A stretch of DNA of 33,565 nucleotides from positions 1 to 33,565 of the forward strand of contig NZ_JAEULZ010000004.1 in the NCBI RefSeq assembly GCF_016793485.1, in the 5' to 3' direction. The notes beneath the pieces are model-generated. The model worked only from the letters and a program-made list of their open reading frames with translations, was not told the origin of the DNA and made no database searches. The stretch comes from Mesorhizobium sp. GTDB taxonomy: Bacteria; Pseudomonadota; Alphaproteobacteria; Rhizobiales; Rhizobiaceae. Both the position numbers and the translations under genes were made by a program. Shown one piece after another: positions 17,263-24,635 of this stretch; within the stretch, counting starts at the first letter, position 1, and every line of letters begins with the position of its first letter.

Positions 17263-19173
17263 TTACGCATTCCACAATCCCTTCTGCTTCAGTTCCTCCA
17301 TTTCGCGGGCGGCGCGTTCGCGCAGGCGCTGGTCGCGCAGGAGTTTCTCGACGGCGGAATCGTCGGCGCGGTCGGAGTAGCGGAATTCGCTGTCGGCGTA
17401 GCGGTTGATCTCCTGCATGACCATGGCCATGTCGAAGGGGCCGCGCAGGTCCTCGATCATCGCCTTCTTGTCGTCGTAGGACTTGTGCATGAAGGTTTCC
17501 GGCTTCTCGAACCAGTCGTCGGGAAGCTCGATGTCCATGGCGCGCATCTTGATGGCGTCGGTGACGTTCTTGATGGCGCGGCCGGTGAAGCGCGGCTCGG
17601 CTTCCTTGATCAGATGCAGATATTCGCCGACATCGGCCAGCGTCTTCGGGTCGCCGTTCTCTTTCATGAAGCGCTCGTAGACCTTCATCAGGCCGTCCTC
17701 CTGCGGCTTCGCATGGCTTTCGTAGGCGGTGTCCACGGCGCGCTGGATTTCCTGCGCGGCGTAAAGCTCATGTTCGCCGAGCGGAATCTTGTGGTTCTTG
17801 CCGGCGAGCAGCACGAAGATGTCGATGTAGTCCTCGCGGGTCTGAGGTCCGTCGACCAGCCACCGCGCGCCCGCGCGCTGGCGCAGCGCGTCGTCGACAT
17901 TCTCGGGGTAGTTGGAGAACATCCCGAAGGAGCAGTTGCCGCGAATGACGGTCATCGCACCTGAGAAGGCCGACATGAGAACGCCGGTGATCTCGTGCTG
18001 GCCGGCCGAGGCGCGGTCGTCCGAGCGCTTGGCTGCGACCTGGTCGATGTCGTCGATGGTGCCGAAGCCTATGGCGCGCGGGTTGAGCACGTTGTCGATG
18101 AAGGCGCGGCAGTTCTGGCCGGACTTGCCCTGGTAGGACGAAATCTGGTCGACGCCGAAATTCTCATAGTGGAAAGGCCAGCCGGCGACCTGGCAGTAGT
18201 CGTTGACGAGGCCGGCGATCATCTGGATCAGCGTCGTCTTGCCGGTGCCGGGCGCGCCGTCGCCGATGAATGTGAAGAGGAAGCCGCCAAGCTCGACGAA
18301 GGGGTTGGACTGGCGGTCGAAGTCGTAAGCCATCAGCATCTTGGCGAGCTTGACCGACTGGAATTTTGCGATGTGGTTGCCGACGACCTCCTCGGGCTTC
18401 TTGAAGGTCATGACCAGGGGCTTGGAGCGCTTGCCGGGCGCGACATCGAAGCCGTCGAGCGTGAAATCGTCCGCGTCGATGCGGATATGCGCGTCCTCGA
18501 AGGCACCGAGACCGTCGAAGCGGCCTTTGCGGGTGAGCAGCCCGTCGATGGCGACCCGGGCGAAGGTCTTTGCGCGCAGGGTAATATCTGTGTCCGCCTT
18601 CACGCCAGCGAGTGCGGCGTCCAGCCCCGCGATCATCGACTTCAACGCGTCCTGCGGCGTGTCGAACAGGAAATCGGGTTCCTTGACGTCGTTCGGCGCT
18701 TCGCCGTCGACTTCGATGAGTTGCGAAAGGTAGGAGGCGAAGGCGAAGGCGGCGACATAGGCGGATGCCGACAACAGCTTCTTGAAGCGGGAGGCTTCCT
18801 CGCCTTCGAGCGGCGCGCGGGCGTTCTTGGCCTGCAGGCTCTCCAGTTCGCCGGAGCGGGAGAAGACGTCGGAGACGGCCAGCGCAATGGCGAGTCCGCG
18901 CCGCGCACGGTAGAGCAGTGTGTGCTGGGCGATCGACATGAGTTGGTCGTCGGGCTTCACCGAGGCGACCGTCTTCGACAATTCGACCTCTCGCGTCTTG
19001 CGCACCGAGCCGGTGGAGACGGTCGAGACGAAGCGTCGGCCGGTGCCGGCAAGCGCGGTCGAGGACTGGCCGGACGAATCCTCCAGCACGACGATGCGGG
19101 TGATCATCGACTGCGCCGTGGCGCGATGCTTCTCGATGTCGGCTTCGGGGATGGTGGTCAGGCCTGTGTCCAT
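17263..19173 (-). CDS. AAA+ ATPase
   Basis: This 636-residue soluble protein has an N-terminal region of about 300 residues without recognised domains, then one AAA module. Walker A is GDGAPGTGKTT (304-314), Walker B is GFGTIDDIDQV (370-380), a sensor-like strand ISGAMTVIRGNCSFGMFSNYP follows in modified form, and RQRAGAR (431-437) supplies likely arginine fingers. The C-terminus is strongly charged and helical. Such ATPases assemble as rings and remodel protein partners; its partners are probably encoded in the same operon. The start at 19173 lies 2 nt after the fic stop, with AAGGA upstream; longer in-frame versions run through fic and are rejected. The ATG context and spacing indicate coupling to Fic. 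The specific role is unknown. Confidence 0.9.
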   Translation of the reverse strand: MDTGLTTIPEADIEKHRATAQSMITRIVVLEDSSGQSSTALAGTGRRFVSTVSTGSVRKTREVELSKTVASVKPDDQLMSIAQHTLLYRARRGLAIALAVSDVFSRSGELESLQAKNARAPLEGEEASRFKKLLSASAYVAAFAFASYLSQLIEVDGEAPNDVKEPDFLFDTPQDALKSMIAGLDAALAGVKADTDITLRAKTFARVAIDGLLTRKGRFDGLGAFEDAHIRIDADDFTLDGFDVAPGKRSKPLVMTFKKPEEVVGNHIAKFQSVKLAKMLMAYDFDRQSNPFVELGGFLFTFIGDGAPGTGKTTLIQMIAGLVNDYCQVAGWPFHYENFGVDQISSYQGKSGQNCRAFIDNVLNPRAIGFGTIDDIDQVAAKRSDDRASAGQHEITGVLMSAFSGAMTVIRGNCSFGMFSNYPENVDDALRQRAGARWLVDGPQTREDYIDIFVLLAGKNHKIPLGEHELYAAQEIQRAVDTAYESHAKPQEDGLMKVYERFMKENGDPKTLADVGEYLHLIKEAEPRFTGRAIKNVTDAIKMRAMDIELPDDWFEKPETFMHKSYDDKKAMIEDLRGPFDMAMVMQEINRYADSEFRYSDRADDSAVEKLLRDQRLRERAAREMEELKQKGLWNA

Positions 19174-19175
19174 GA

Positions 19176-19967
19176 TCACGTCCTTGTTTGACTTGCCCGG
19201 CTCGCCGGAAGGGCCTCGGCCTGCGCGCGCCGCGCGGCTCCCAGAAAAGTATCCAGCGTGCTGTCGAGCCGCTGGAAGAAGAATTCGCTCAGCGCCTTGT
19301 TGTCGTCGTTGCGCAGGCCTTTGCCGATCGCCTGAGAATAGGTGGAATAGTCCTCCGGTCGGATCGCGATGAGCGGAAAATCGCAGCGGGCGAGCAGCCA
19401 GTTTGTGAGCAGGCGCGCGGTGCGGCCGTTGCCGTCGTTGAACGGGTGGATGGCCATCAGCCGGAAATGCGCCTCGAAGGCGGTTGCCGGTTCCTTTGGC
19501 GCGGGTGCGAGCCAGGCGCAGAAGTCGGCCATCAGGGCCGGTATGCCGGCCGATCCGAGGAAGTCGATCGCGCCCGCCTCGGTCTCCATCCTGCGCGGTT
19601 TGTCGGCATAGCGTCCGGAAATTTCGGGGATCGACTGGCACACCGCAAGGCGGTGAAGATGGCGTATGTCCGACTCGGCGATTGGAGCGTCGGGTTTTGT
19701 CGAGGCCTGTACGATCCAGTTGATCGCGCCGGCGTGCTCGGCGGTTTGCAGATGATCCTTGAGCGGCCTGCCGGTGAACGTCATTCCCTTTTCAAGGATG
19801 AGCGCCGTCTCACCCGCGGTCAGCGCGCTGCCGTCGATGGCGTTGGACGCGTAGGTGATGCCGATCAGGTGGTTGTGCTCAAGGGCGGAAAGCGCGTCGG
19901 CCGGCAGCGCATGACGCAGCGCATCCAGTTCCCATTTCTTGGCGAGCACCACGTCGGCAAGCGTCAT
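19176..19967 (-). CDS. Fic family protein (probable AMP transferase)
   Basis: This 263-residue soluble protein has a complete Fic core, HPFNDGNGR (His174-Arg182) followed by TAR, the signature of enzymes that transfer AMP from ATP to a hydroxyl side chain. The substrate-loop and flap region precede it (about 118-150). The N-terminal helix holds SNAIDG (41-46), at the place where autoinhibited Fic proteins have (S/T)xxxE(G/N): the inhibitory glutamate is replaced by aspartate. The rest of the N-terminal domain (LTAGETALILEKG, then GRPLKDHL) matches the common stand-alone Fic group. Its stop is 2 nt from the start of the AAA+ ATPase gene and its start is 30 nt from the preceding gene. The ATPase or another operon product may be its target. 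Confidence 0.93.
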   Translation of the reverse strand: MTLADVVLAKKWELDALRHALPADALSALEHNHLIGITYASNAIDGSALTAGETALILEKGMTFTGRPLKDHLQTAEHAGAINWIVQASTKPDAPIAESDIRHLHRLAVCQSIPEISGRYADKPRRMETEAGAIDFLGSAGIPALMADFCAWLAPAPKEPATAFEAHFRLMAIHPFNDGNGRTARLLTNWLLARCDFPLIAIRPEDYSTYSQAIGKGLRNDDNKALSEFFFQRLDSTLDTFLGAARRAQAEALPASRASQTRT

Positions 19968-19997
19968 GGCGCCAACTCCGCGCTATGGAAAGCCGGG

Positions 19998-21143
19998 TCA
20001 CACATCGCTGATCACCTGTCCCTTCGACAGGATGTGGACCTTGTAGCCGAGGAATATCTTCTGCGCTTCGCCGGCAGCGTAGAGGGCCTGATAGGCCTCG
20101 TGGGGAATGAGCGCATGTTTCTCGTAGCTGGAGACGCCCTGGCGGGCGGCCTCGAGGTCGTCGGTGTTGATATAGAATTCCTGGGCGTCCTTCTCCTTCG
20201 ACCACAGGCCCTTGCGGCCCGCGCGCTCGCCCTTCGAATAAACCTCCTGCACGGTCCAGGTGAGCAGCCACGCATTTTCGGGCTTGCGAACCTTCGAGAG
20301 CACGTCGGAGACCGCCGAATTGTGCTCGGTGATCCCCGCCGAATAGAAGGGACCGAGCACGACACGGCGCAACTGCGTCGGGTGCAGCGTCTCGAAGTCC
20401 TTGTCGAGATTGGTCGCGATGGTGGTCGGCGACAGCGTGTAGGCCGAGTTCTTCTCGGTGAAGTCGTCGAAGCGATGGGCAAGCTCGGGATTGAGGAGGC
20501 CGTCTACGGGCAGGGGGATATCAACCTTGTCGTTCAGCTTGCCGTCGCGCGTGACGAGCTGGCGCCGCATCGCCTCCGAGGAATCCTCGATCGTCACCAT
20601 GTAGATCAGAGGCAGGTTTGCCGTGCCGTCGAACGCCGCCCAGTGGACGAGGTAGAACGGCCTGCCGGTCTTGGGATTGACCGAGACCTTTACTGTTTTC
20701 GCAAGCGTGAAGGGACCGAAGATGTCGCCTGCCTGCACGGCTTCGAGATAGAGGCGCTCGGCCATCGACTTCTGCAGCGCCAGCGGGAACTCCTTGCGGC
20801 GCAGGATGAAGTCGGCCATCTCGGCGCGCAGGTCATCCGCGGCGGGGATGTTGGCCAGGCGTTGCTCGGCCTGCCGGCGGTCGTTCTCGAGTTCGAGCAG
20901 GTTCTGGAACACCGGAAAGCCGCTTTCAGCCTTGCTGATGCGGAACGTTTCCATGAAGCCGAGCCGGTTCTTCCAGCAGGAGAACGAGATTTCCAGCCGA
21001 GCGATGTATTCGGCCACCACCTTCGCCACGATACCGTGCCGGTAGAGCGGCGAGCGATCGTCGCGCATGAAGATTTCGAGACCGCGAAGCGCGGCCGCGA
21101 TCGCCGAGAAATATTGCGCCGCGGCGTCGGGAGCGGGGGTCAT
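19998..21143 (-). CDS. Uncharacterised 381-residue protein
   Basis: I do not recognise this protein. It has no signal peptide or membrane segment. The N-terminal half (1-110) is helical with heptad-like spacing (FQNLLELENDRRQAEQRLANI). The middle part, about 145-215, looks like mixed beta sheet (GRPFYLVHWAAFDG, LPLIYMVTIEDSSE). The C-terminal part includes WLLTWTVQEVYSKGER and a conserved-looking tail GYKVHILSKGQVISDV. The start at 21143 was chosen because 34 more in-frame residues upstream are encoded by repeat B. Its ribosome site is weak. It is the second gene of the operon, between the coiled-coil gene and fic, and is likely a partner of the ATPase; this is inference from order only. Confidence 0.78.
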   Translation of the reverse strand: MTPAPDAAAQYFSAIAAALRGLEIFMRDDRSPLYRHGIVAKVVAEYIARLEISFSCWKNRLGFMETFRISKAESGFPVFQNLLELENDRRQAEQRLANIPAADDLRAEMADFILRRKEFPLALQKSMAERLYLEAVQAGDIFGPFTLAKTVKVSVNPKTGRPFYLVHWAAFDGTANLPLIYMVTIEDSSEAMRRQLVTRDGKLNDKVDIPLPVDGLLNPELAHRFDDFTEKNSAYTLSPTTIATNLDKDFETLHPTQLRRVVLGPFYSAGITEHNSAVSDVLSKVRKPENAWLLTWTVQEVYSKGERAGRKGLWSKEKDAQEFYINTDDLEAARQGVSSYEKHALIPHEAYQALYAAGEAQKIFLGYKVHILSKGQVISDV

Positions 21144-21170
21144 GCGGAGTCTCGCGGAAGATGGTGCCCT

Positions 21171-21335
21171 GTCGCGCCCCCCTCTGTCCTCCCGGACATC
21201 TCCCCCACGAGGGGGGAGATTGGCTGGCGCGACAACGTTCGCCAATGTTCGCTACTGCGATATGGGCGCTGCCACATACGAAGGCTGATCTCCCCCCGTG
21301 TGGGGGAGATGTCCGGCAGGACAGAGGGGGGCGAC
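21171..21335. repeat. Palindromic repeat, family B copy 1 (67-nt spacer)
   Basis: A left arm at 21171-21220 beginning GTCGCGCCCCCCTC and ending GGGGGGAGAT is mirrored by a right arm at 21288-21335 beginning ATCTCCCCCC and ending GGGGGGCGAC. Each arm also contains its own hairpin (ATCTCCCCC with GGGGGGAGAT). The spacer is 67 nt, as in copy 2 at 30502-30666, although the spacer sequences differ. It sits between the first and second genes of the AAA+/Fic operon. Confidence 0.85.
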
Positions 21336-21363
21336 ATAGAACTCAACGTCTGCTGTTCGCCGA

Positions 21364-22452
21364 TCAGCTCTGCACGTAGTTCGAGGCGTTGTGCTTCTTC
21401 AGGACGTCGTCGAAACGGCGTGCGAACGCGTCGTCGGCGAGCTTCTTGCGGCGCTGGATGTCGGCCGTCGCGACCATGTTCTTCTCGTGCATTTCCAGGA
21501 GGTCGCCGATATGCTTCTGCGCGGCCGCACCGATGCCTGCCATCGTCTCCTCGGCGGTGTTGTCGACCTTTGAGCCGAGCGTGTTGATCTTGTGCGCCAC
21601 ATCCTGCTGCGCGGCGGTCTTCAAGCTGTCCTCCAGCGCCTTGTATAGCACAATGCGCTGTTCGGTATCGATGGTGAGCTTGTTGATAAGCGTGTTTTGC
21701 GCAGCGATCTGGTTGTTCAGCGAATCGACGAAGGTCTGGAACATGGACGTGTAGCGCTCGAGCGTCTGGCTTTCCGCCAGCAGTTCCTGCTCCTTGGCCT
21801 GTTTCTCATTGTATTCGGTGGCGAGCTTCGAGCGCTCGCCCTCAAGCTGCGTGCGCTGCGTCTGGTCGGTCGAGGCGGCGATCCTGTTCTCGACGTCCAG
21901 CAGGGCAGGGTTCAGTTCCTCGATGCGTTTCTGGATGCCCGTCAGGTTGTCGACGGTTGCCTTGCGGCGCTCGATGACCTGCGCGAGGCTCGTTTCCGAG
22001 GTGGCGTAGCGCTGTTCGAGGACCTGTTTCTGCGCCTTGAGGATGCCGACGATGGTGTCGGACTTCGACAGAAGCTCCTGCAGGTTGCCCGAAAGCGACA
22101 TGTTGCGGACGCGCTCGGTGCGCATGCGCTGCTTGGACTGGGCCGAGAAGATGCCGATGAAGCTTTCCCAGCCGGTGAAGCTCTTCATGCTCTCGAATTC
22201 GGTGCCGAAGACGTTGGTGGCGTCCTCCAGCCCGATGATCAGGTCGGCGATGTTGCCTTCCATGACCTTCTGCTGCTTCAGAACGTCCTCGATGCGGGCG
22301 TTTTCGATGTCGAAGTCGGACGCGCCGATCTTCGCGTCGGTCCGGGCGATCTTGTCGAGAACGGTGCCGGACTGCTCGATCTTGGAGCGCATCTCCTCGA
22401 CGACCTGCCTGGTCTTCGCAATCTCGGCATCGAAATTCTGCAATGTCGCCAT
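21364..22452 (-). CDS. Coiled-coil protein, possibly TelA-like
   Basis: This 362-residue soluble protein is dominated by long helices with heptad patterns, at about residues 5-45, 125-215 and 215-300 (for instance QTQRTQLEGERSKLATEYN). There is no signal peptide or membrane helix. The arrangement of long helices with alternating acidic and alanine-rich faces, and the region from LLSKSDTIVGILKAQKQVLE onward, recalls the TelA/KlaA toxic-anion-resistance family, but no diagnostic motif settles it. The start at 22452 follows GGGAGA. It is the promoter-proximal gene of the minus-strand run ending at 14228. The 263-base gap to choX must hold promoters in both directions. A structural or scaffold role next to an AAA+ ATPase is reasonable but unproven. 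Confidence 0.78.
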   Translation of the reverse strand: MATLQNFDAEIAKTRQVVEEMRSKIEQSGTVLDKIARTDAKIGASDFDIENARIEDVLKQQKVMEGNIADLIIGLEDATNVFGTEFESMKSFTGWESFIGIFSAQSKQRMRTERVRNMSLSGNLQELLSKSDTIVGILKAQKQVLEQRYATSETSLAQVIERRKATVDNLTGIQKRIEELNPALLDVENRIAASTDQTQRTQLEGERSKLATEYNEKQAKEQELLAESQTLERYTSMFQTFVDSLNNQIAAQNTLINKLTIDTEQRIVLYKALEDSLKTAAQQDVAHKINTLGSKVDNTAEETMAGIGAAAQKHIGDLLEMHEKNMVATADIQRRKKLADDAFARRFDDVLKKHNASNYVQS

Positions 22453-22715
22453 TTGATGTCTCCCGCAAAGCTTACGCGGCGGGAATATATGGGGGGTCGG
22501 TATCGATTGAAAGACGCGGCGGAGCGATTCCGTTATTTGTCGGAAACGGGTTGCATGTCGCAGAAGGATCAAAAATCGCCGCGCCACGCTGCGTCATAGC
22601 GCTTGAAACGGCATGAAAATGGTGTTTGGCTTGGGCGATAAGGGGTGGAGCGGCGTCCGCAAGGATTTTCGAGCCGCTTCTGGGCAACAAGCATCCACAA
22701 TGGGAGAATACATTC

Positions 22716-23660
22716 ATGTTGCGTATGAAATCTTTCGTCGCCGGCATGGGCATGGCGGCCCTGCTCTCGACCGGGGCGCTGGCGGCCGATTCTGAAAGCT
22801 GCAAGACGGTCAAGTTCTCGGACGTGGGCTGGACCGACATCACCGCCACCACGGCGACGGCCTCCGTCATCCTTGAGGCGCTGGGCTACGCGCCCGAGGT
22901 GCAGGTGCTTTCGGTGCCGGTGACCTACACGTCCTTGTCGTCCAAGGACATCGACGTGTTCCTCGGCAACTGGATGCCGACCATGGAAGCCGACATCAAG
23001 CCGTATCTCGAAGACAAGTCGGTCGAGGACATCAAGGTCAACCTCGAGGGCGCGAAATACACGCTTGCCGTGCCGAAGGCCACCTTCGACGCCGGGCTCA
23101 AGAGCTTCCAGGATATCGCCAAGTTCAAGGACAAGCTCGGCAACAAGATCTATGGCATCGAGGCCGGCAACGACGGCAACCGCCTGATCCTCGACATGAT
23201 CGCGGCCAACCAGTACGACCTCGGCGGCTTCGAGCTCGTGGAAAGCTCCGAGGCCGGCATGCTGGCGGCCGTGCAGAAGGCGGCGGGCGCCAAGGAAGAC
23301 GTCGTGTTCCTCGGCTGGGAGCCGCATCCGATGAACGCCAACATCGAGATGGCCTATCTCTCGGGCGGCGACGACGTGTTCGGCCCCAACTACGGCGGCG
23401 CGACCGTCCACACCAACGTGCGCGCCGGCTATGTCGCCGACTGCCCGAACGTCGGCAAGTTCATCTCCAACCTCGTGTTCACGCTGAAGATGGAAAACGA
23501 GATCATGGGCGCGATCCTGAACGACGGGACCGATCCGAAGGAAGCGGCGAAGGCATGGCTCAAGGCCAGCCCCGACACAATGACGCCATGGCTCGAAGGC
23601 GTGACGACCTTCGACGGCGGCGATGCCGCCGCGGCGGTCAAAACCGCGATCGGCGGATGA
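22716..23660 (+). CDS. choX: Choline ABC transporter substrate-binding protein ChoX
   Basis: This 314-residue periplasmic protein binds choline with high affinity for import. A signal peptide (LLSTGALAA, cleavage near residue 24) precedes an OpuAC-type solute-binding domain. The aromatic box that cages the quaternary amine is complete. Trp39, Trp86, Tyr115 and Trp201, plus Asp41 and Asn152, correspond to Sinorhizobium ChoX Trp43, Trp90, Tyr119, Trp205, Asp45 and Asn156 with a constant offset of four. Two cysteines (29 and 243) could form a disulfide. The start at 22716 is supported by GGGAGA 8 nt upstream. choW and choV follow on the same strand. The regulation site is not visible. Confidence 0.96.
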   Translation: MLRMKSFVAGMGMAALLSTGALAADSESCKTVKFSDVGWTDITATTATASVILEALGYAPEVQVLSVPVTYTSLSSKDIDVFLGNWMPTMEADIKPYLEDKSVEDIKVNLEGAKYTLAVPKATFDAGLKSFQDIAKFKDKLGNKIYGIEAGNDGNRLILDMIAANQYDLGGFELVESSEAGMLAAVQKAAGAKEDVVFLGWEPHPMNANIEMAYLSGGDDVFGPNYGGATVHTNVRAGYVADCPNVGKFISNLVFTLKMENEIMGAILNDGTDPKEAAKAWLKASPDTMTPWLEGVTTFDGGDAAAAVKTAIGG

Positions 23661-23697
23661 TCGGGTCTGTGACCCCGATGCGATAAGCGTTTTAGAG

Positions 23698-23724
23698 GCG
23701 GCAGTCCGGGCAAGACTGCCGCCT
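23698..23724 (+). other. Strong hairpin between choX and choW
   Basis: GGCGGCAGTC (23698-23707) and GACTGCCGCC (23715-23724) form a perfect 10-bp stem. Outer sequences GCGATAA (23681-23687) and TTATCGC (23726-23732) can extend it, and a smaller hairpin sits at 23661-23680. There is only a short TTT after the stem. It probably protects choX mRNA from 3' decay or partially terminates, raising binding protein over permease. Confidence 0.65.
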
Positions 23725-23783
23725 TTATCGCAAGCAAGCAGGAAAACCTGCACGAAGAAGAACCAGCGGCCGGAGGGGCGAGT

Positions 23784-24635
23784 TTGGATCCGATCAGCGA
23801 ACTCATAAGAAGCGTCAAGATTCCCATCGGCCAATGGGGAAAGTCGTTCTTCGATTTCCTCACCAGCAATTTCGAATGGCTGTTCGATTCCATCGCGGGC
23901 GCGCTGACCTACCTTCTTCAGGGCATGATCAACATCATGCTGTGGTTCCCGCCGATCGTGGTGGTGGCGGCCATCGCCGCTCTCGCCTGGTGGCTGCAGC
24001 GGTCCTGGAAGATCGCGCTGTTCGTCGTCCTCGGGCTGCTCTTCATCGTCAACCAGAACCTGTGGAAGGAAACGGTCGAGACGATCGTCCTCGTCGTGGC
24101 GGCGGCGGCGGCCTCCATGGCGATCGGCGTGCCGGTCGGCATCTGGGCGGCGCACAAGTCGAGCGTCTGGTCCTGGCTGAACCCGATCCTCGACCTGATG
24201 CAGACCATGCCGACCTTCGTCTACCTAATCCCGGTTCTGATCCTGTTCGGGCTGGGTATCGCGCCCGGCCTGATCGTGACCGTGATCTTCGCCGCGCCGG
24301 CGCCGATCCGGCTGACGTACCTCGGCATCACCTCGGTGCCCAAGCCGATGATCGAGGCGGGCGAGGCGTTCGGCGCGACCAAGCGCCAACTGCTTTGGAA
24401 GGTCGAGCTGCCGGCGGCGCTGCCGACGATCATGGCAGGCCTGACCCAGTGCATCATGCTCTGCCTGTCGATGGTGGTGATCGCCGCGCTGATCGGCGCC
24501 AACGGTCTGGGCAAGCCCGTGGTGCGCGCGCTGAATACAGTGAACATCCCGCTCGGCCTCGAAGCCGGCCTCGCCATTGTCATACTCGCCATCATCCTCG
24601 ACCGGATGAGCCGCGTCAGAATGGGAGGCGCATGA
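23784..24635 (+). CDS. choW: Choline ABC transporter permease ChoW
   Basis: This 283-residue inner-membrane permease belongs to the ProW/OpuAB group. A cytosolic N-terminal helix (DPISELIRSVKIPIGQWGKSFFDFLT) leads to six or so membrane helices between about residues 40 and 275. The family block with PTFVYLIPVLILFG and the EAA loop EAGEAFGATKRQLLWKVELPAALP are intact. The start codon is TTG at 23784: GGAGGGG (23772-23778) sits 5 nt upstream, and the resulting N-terminus is that expected of ChoW. No ATG in frame gives a better start. Its stop overlaps the choV start region (ATGATG), so the two are translationally coupled. Forms the channel for ChoX and ChoV. Confidence 0.95.
   Translation: MDPISELIRSVKIPIGQWGKSFFDFLTSNFEWLFDSIAGALTYLLQGMINIMLWFPPIVVVAAIAALAWWLQRSWKIALFVVLGLLFIVNQNLWKETVETIVLVVAAAAASMAIGVPVGIWAAHKSSVWSWLNPILDLMQTMPTFVYLIPVLILFGLGIAPGLIVTVIFAAPAPIRLTYLGITSVPKPMIEAGEAFGATKRQLLWKVELPAALPTIMAGLTQCIMLCLSMVVIAALIGANGLGKPVVRALNTVNIPLGLEAGLAIVILAIILDRMSRVRMGGA

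Noticed and set aside
17205-17270. N-terminal 22-residue extension of the DUF559 protein
   Set aside because: It is encoded entirely by the repeat unit and adds a sequence unrelated to the family.
19188-21587. Very long open frame on the plus strand (799 codons) opposite fic and its neighbour
   Set aside because: High G+C leaves antisense frames open; the translation is arginine- and valine-rich with no domain, and the minus-strand frames carry clear families.
22569-24155. 528-codon open frame opposite choX and choW
   Set aside because: Antisense to choX, whose binding-site residues are all present in the plus-strand frame.
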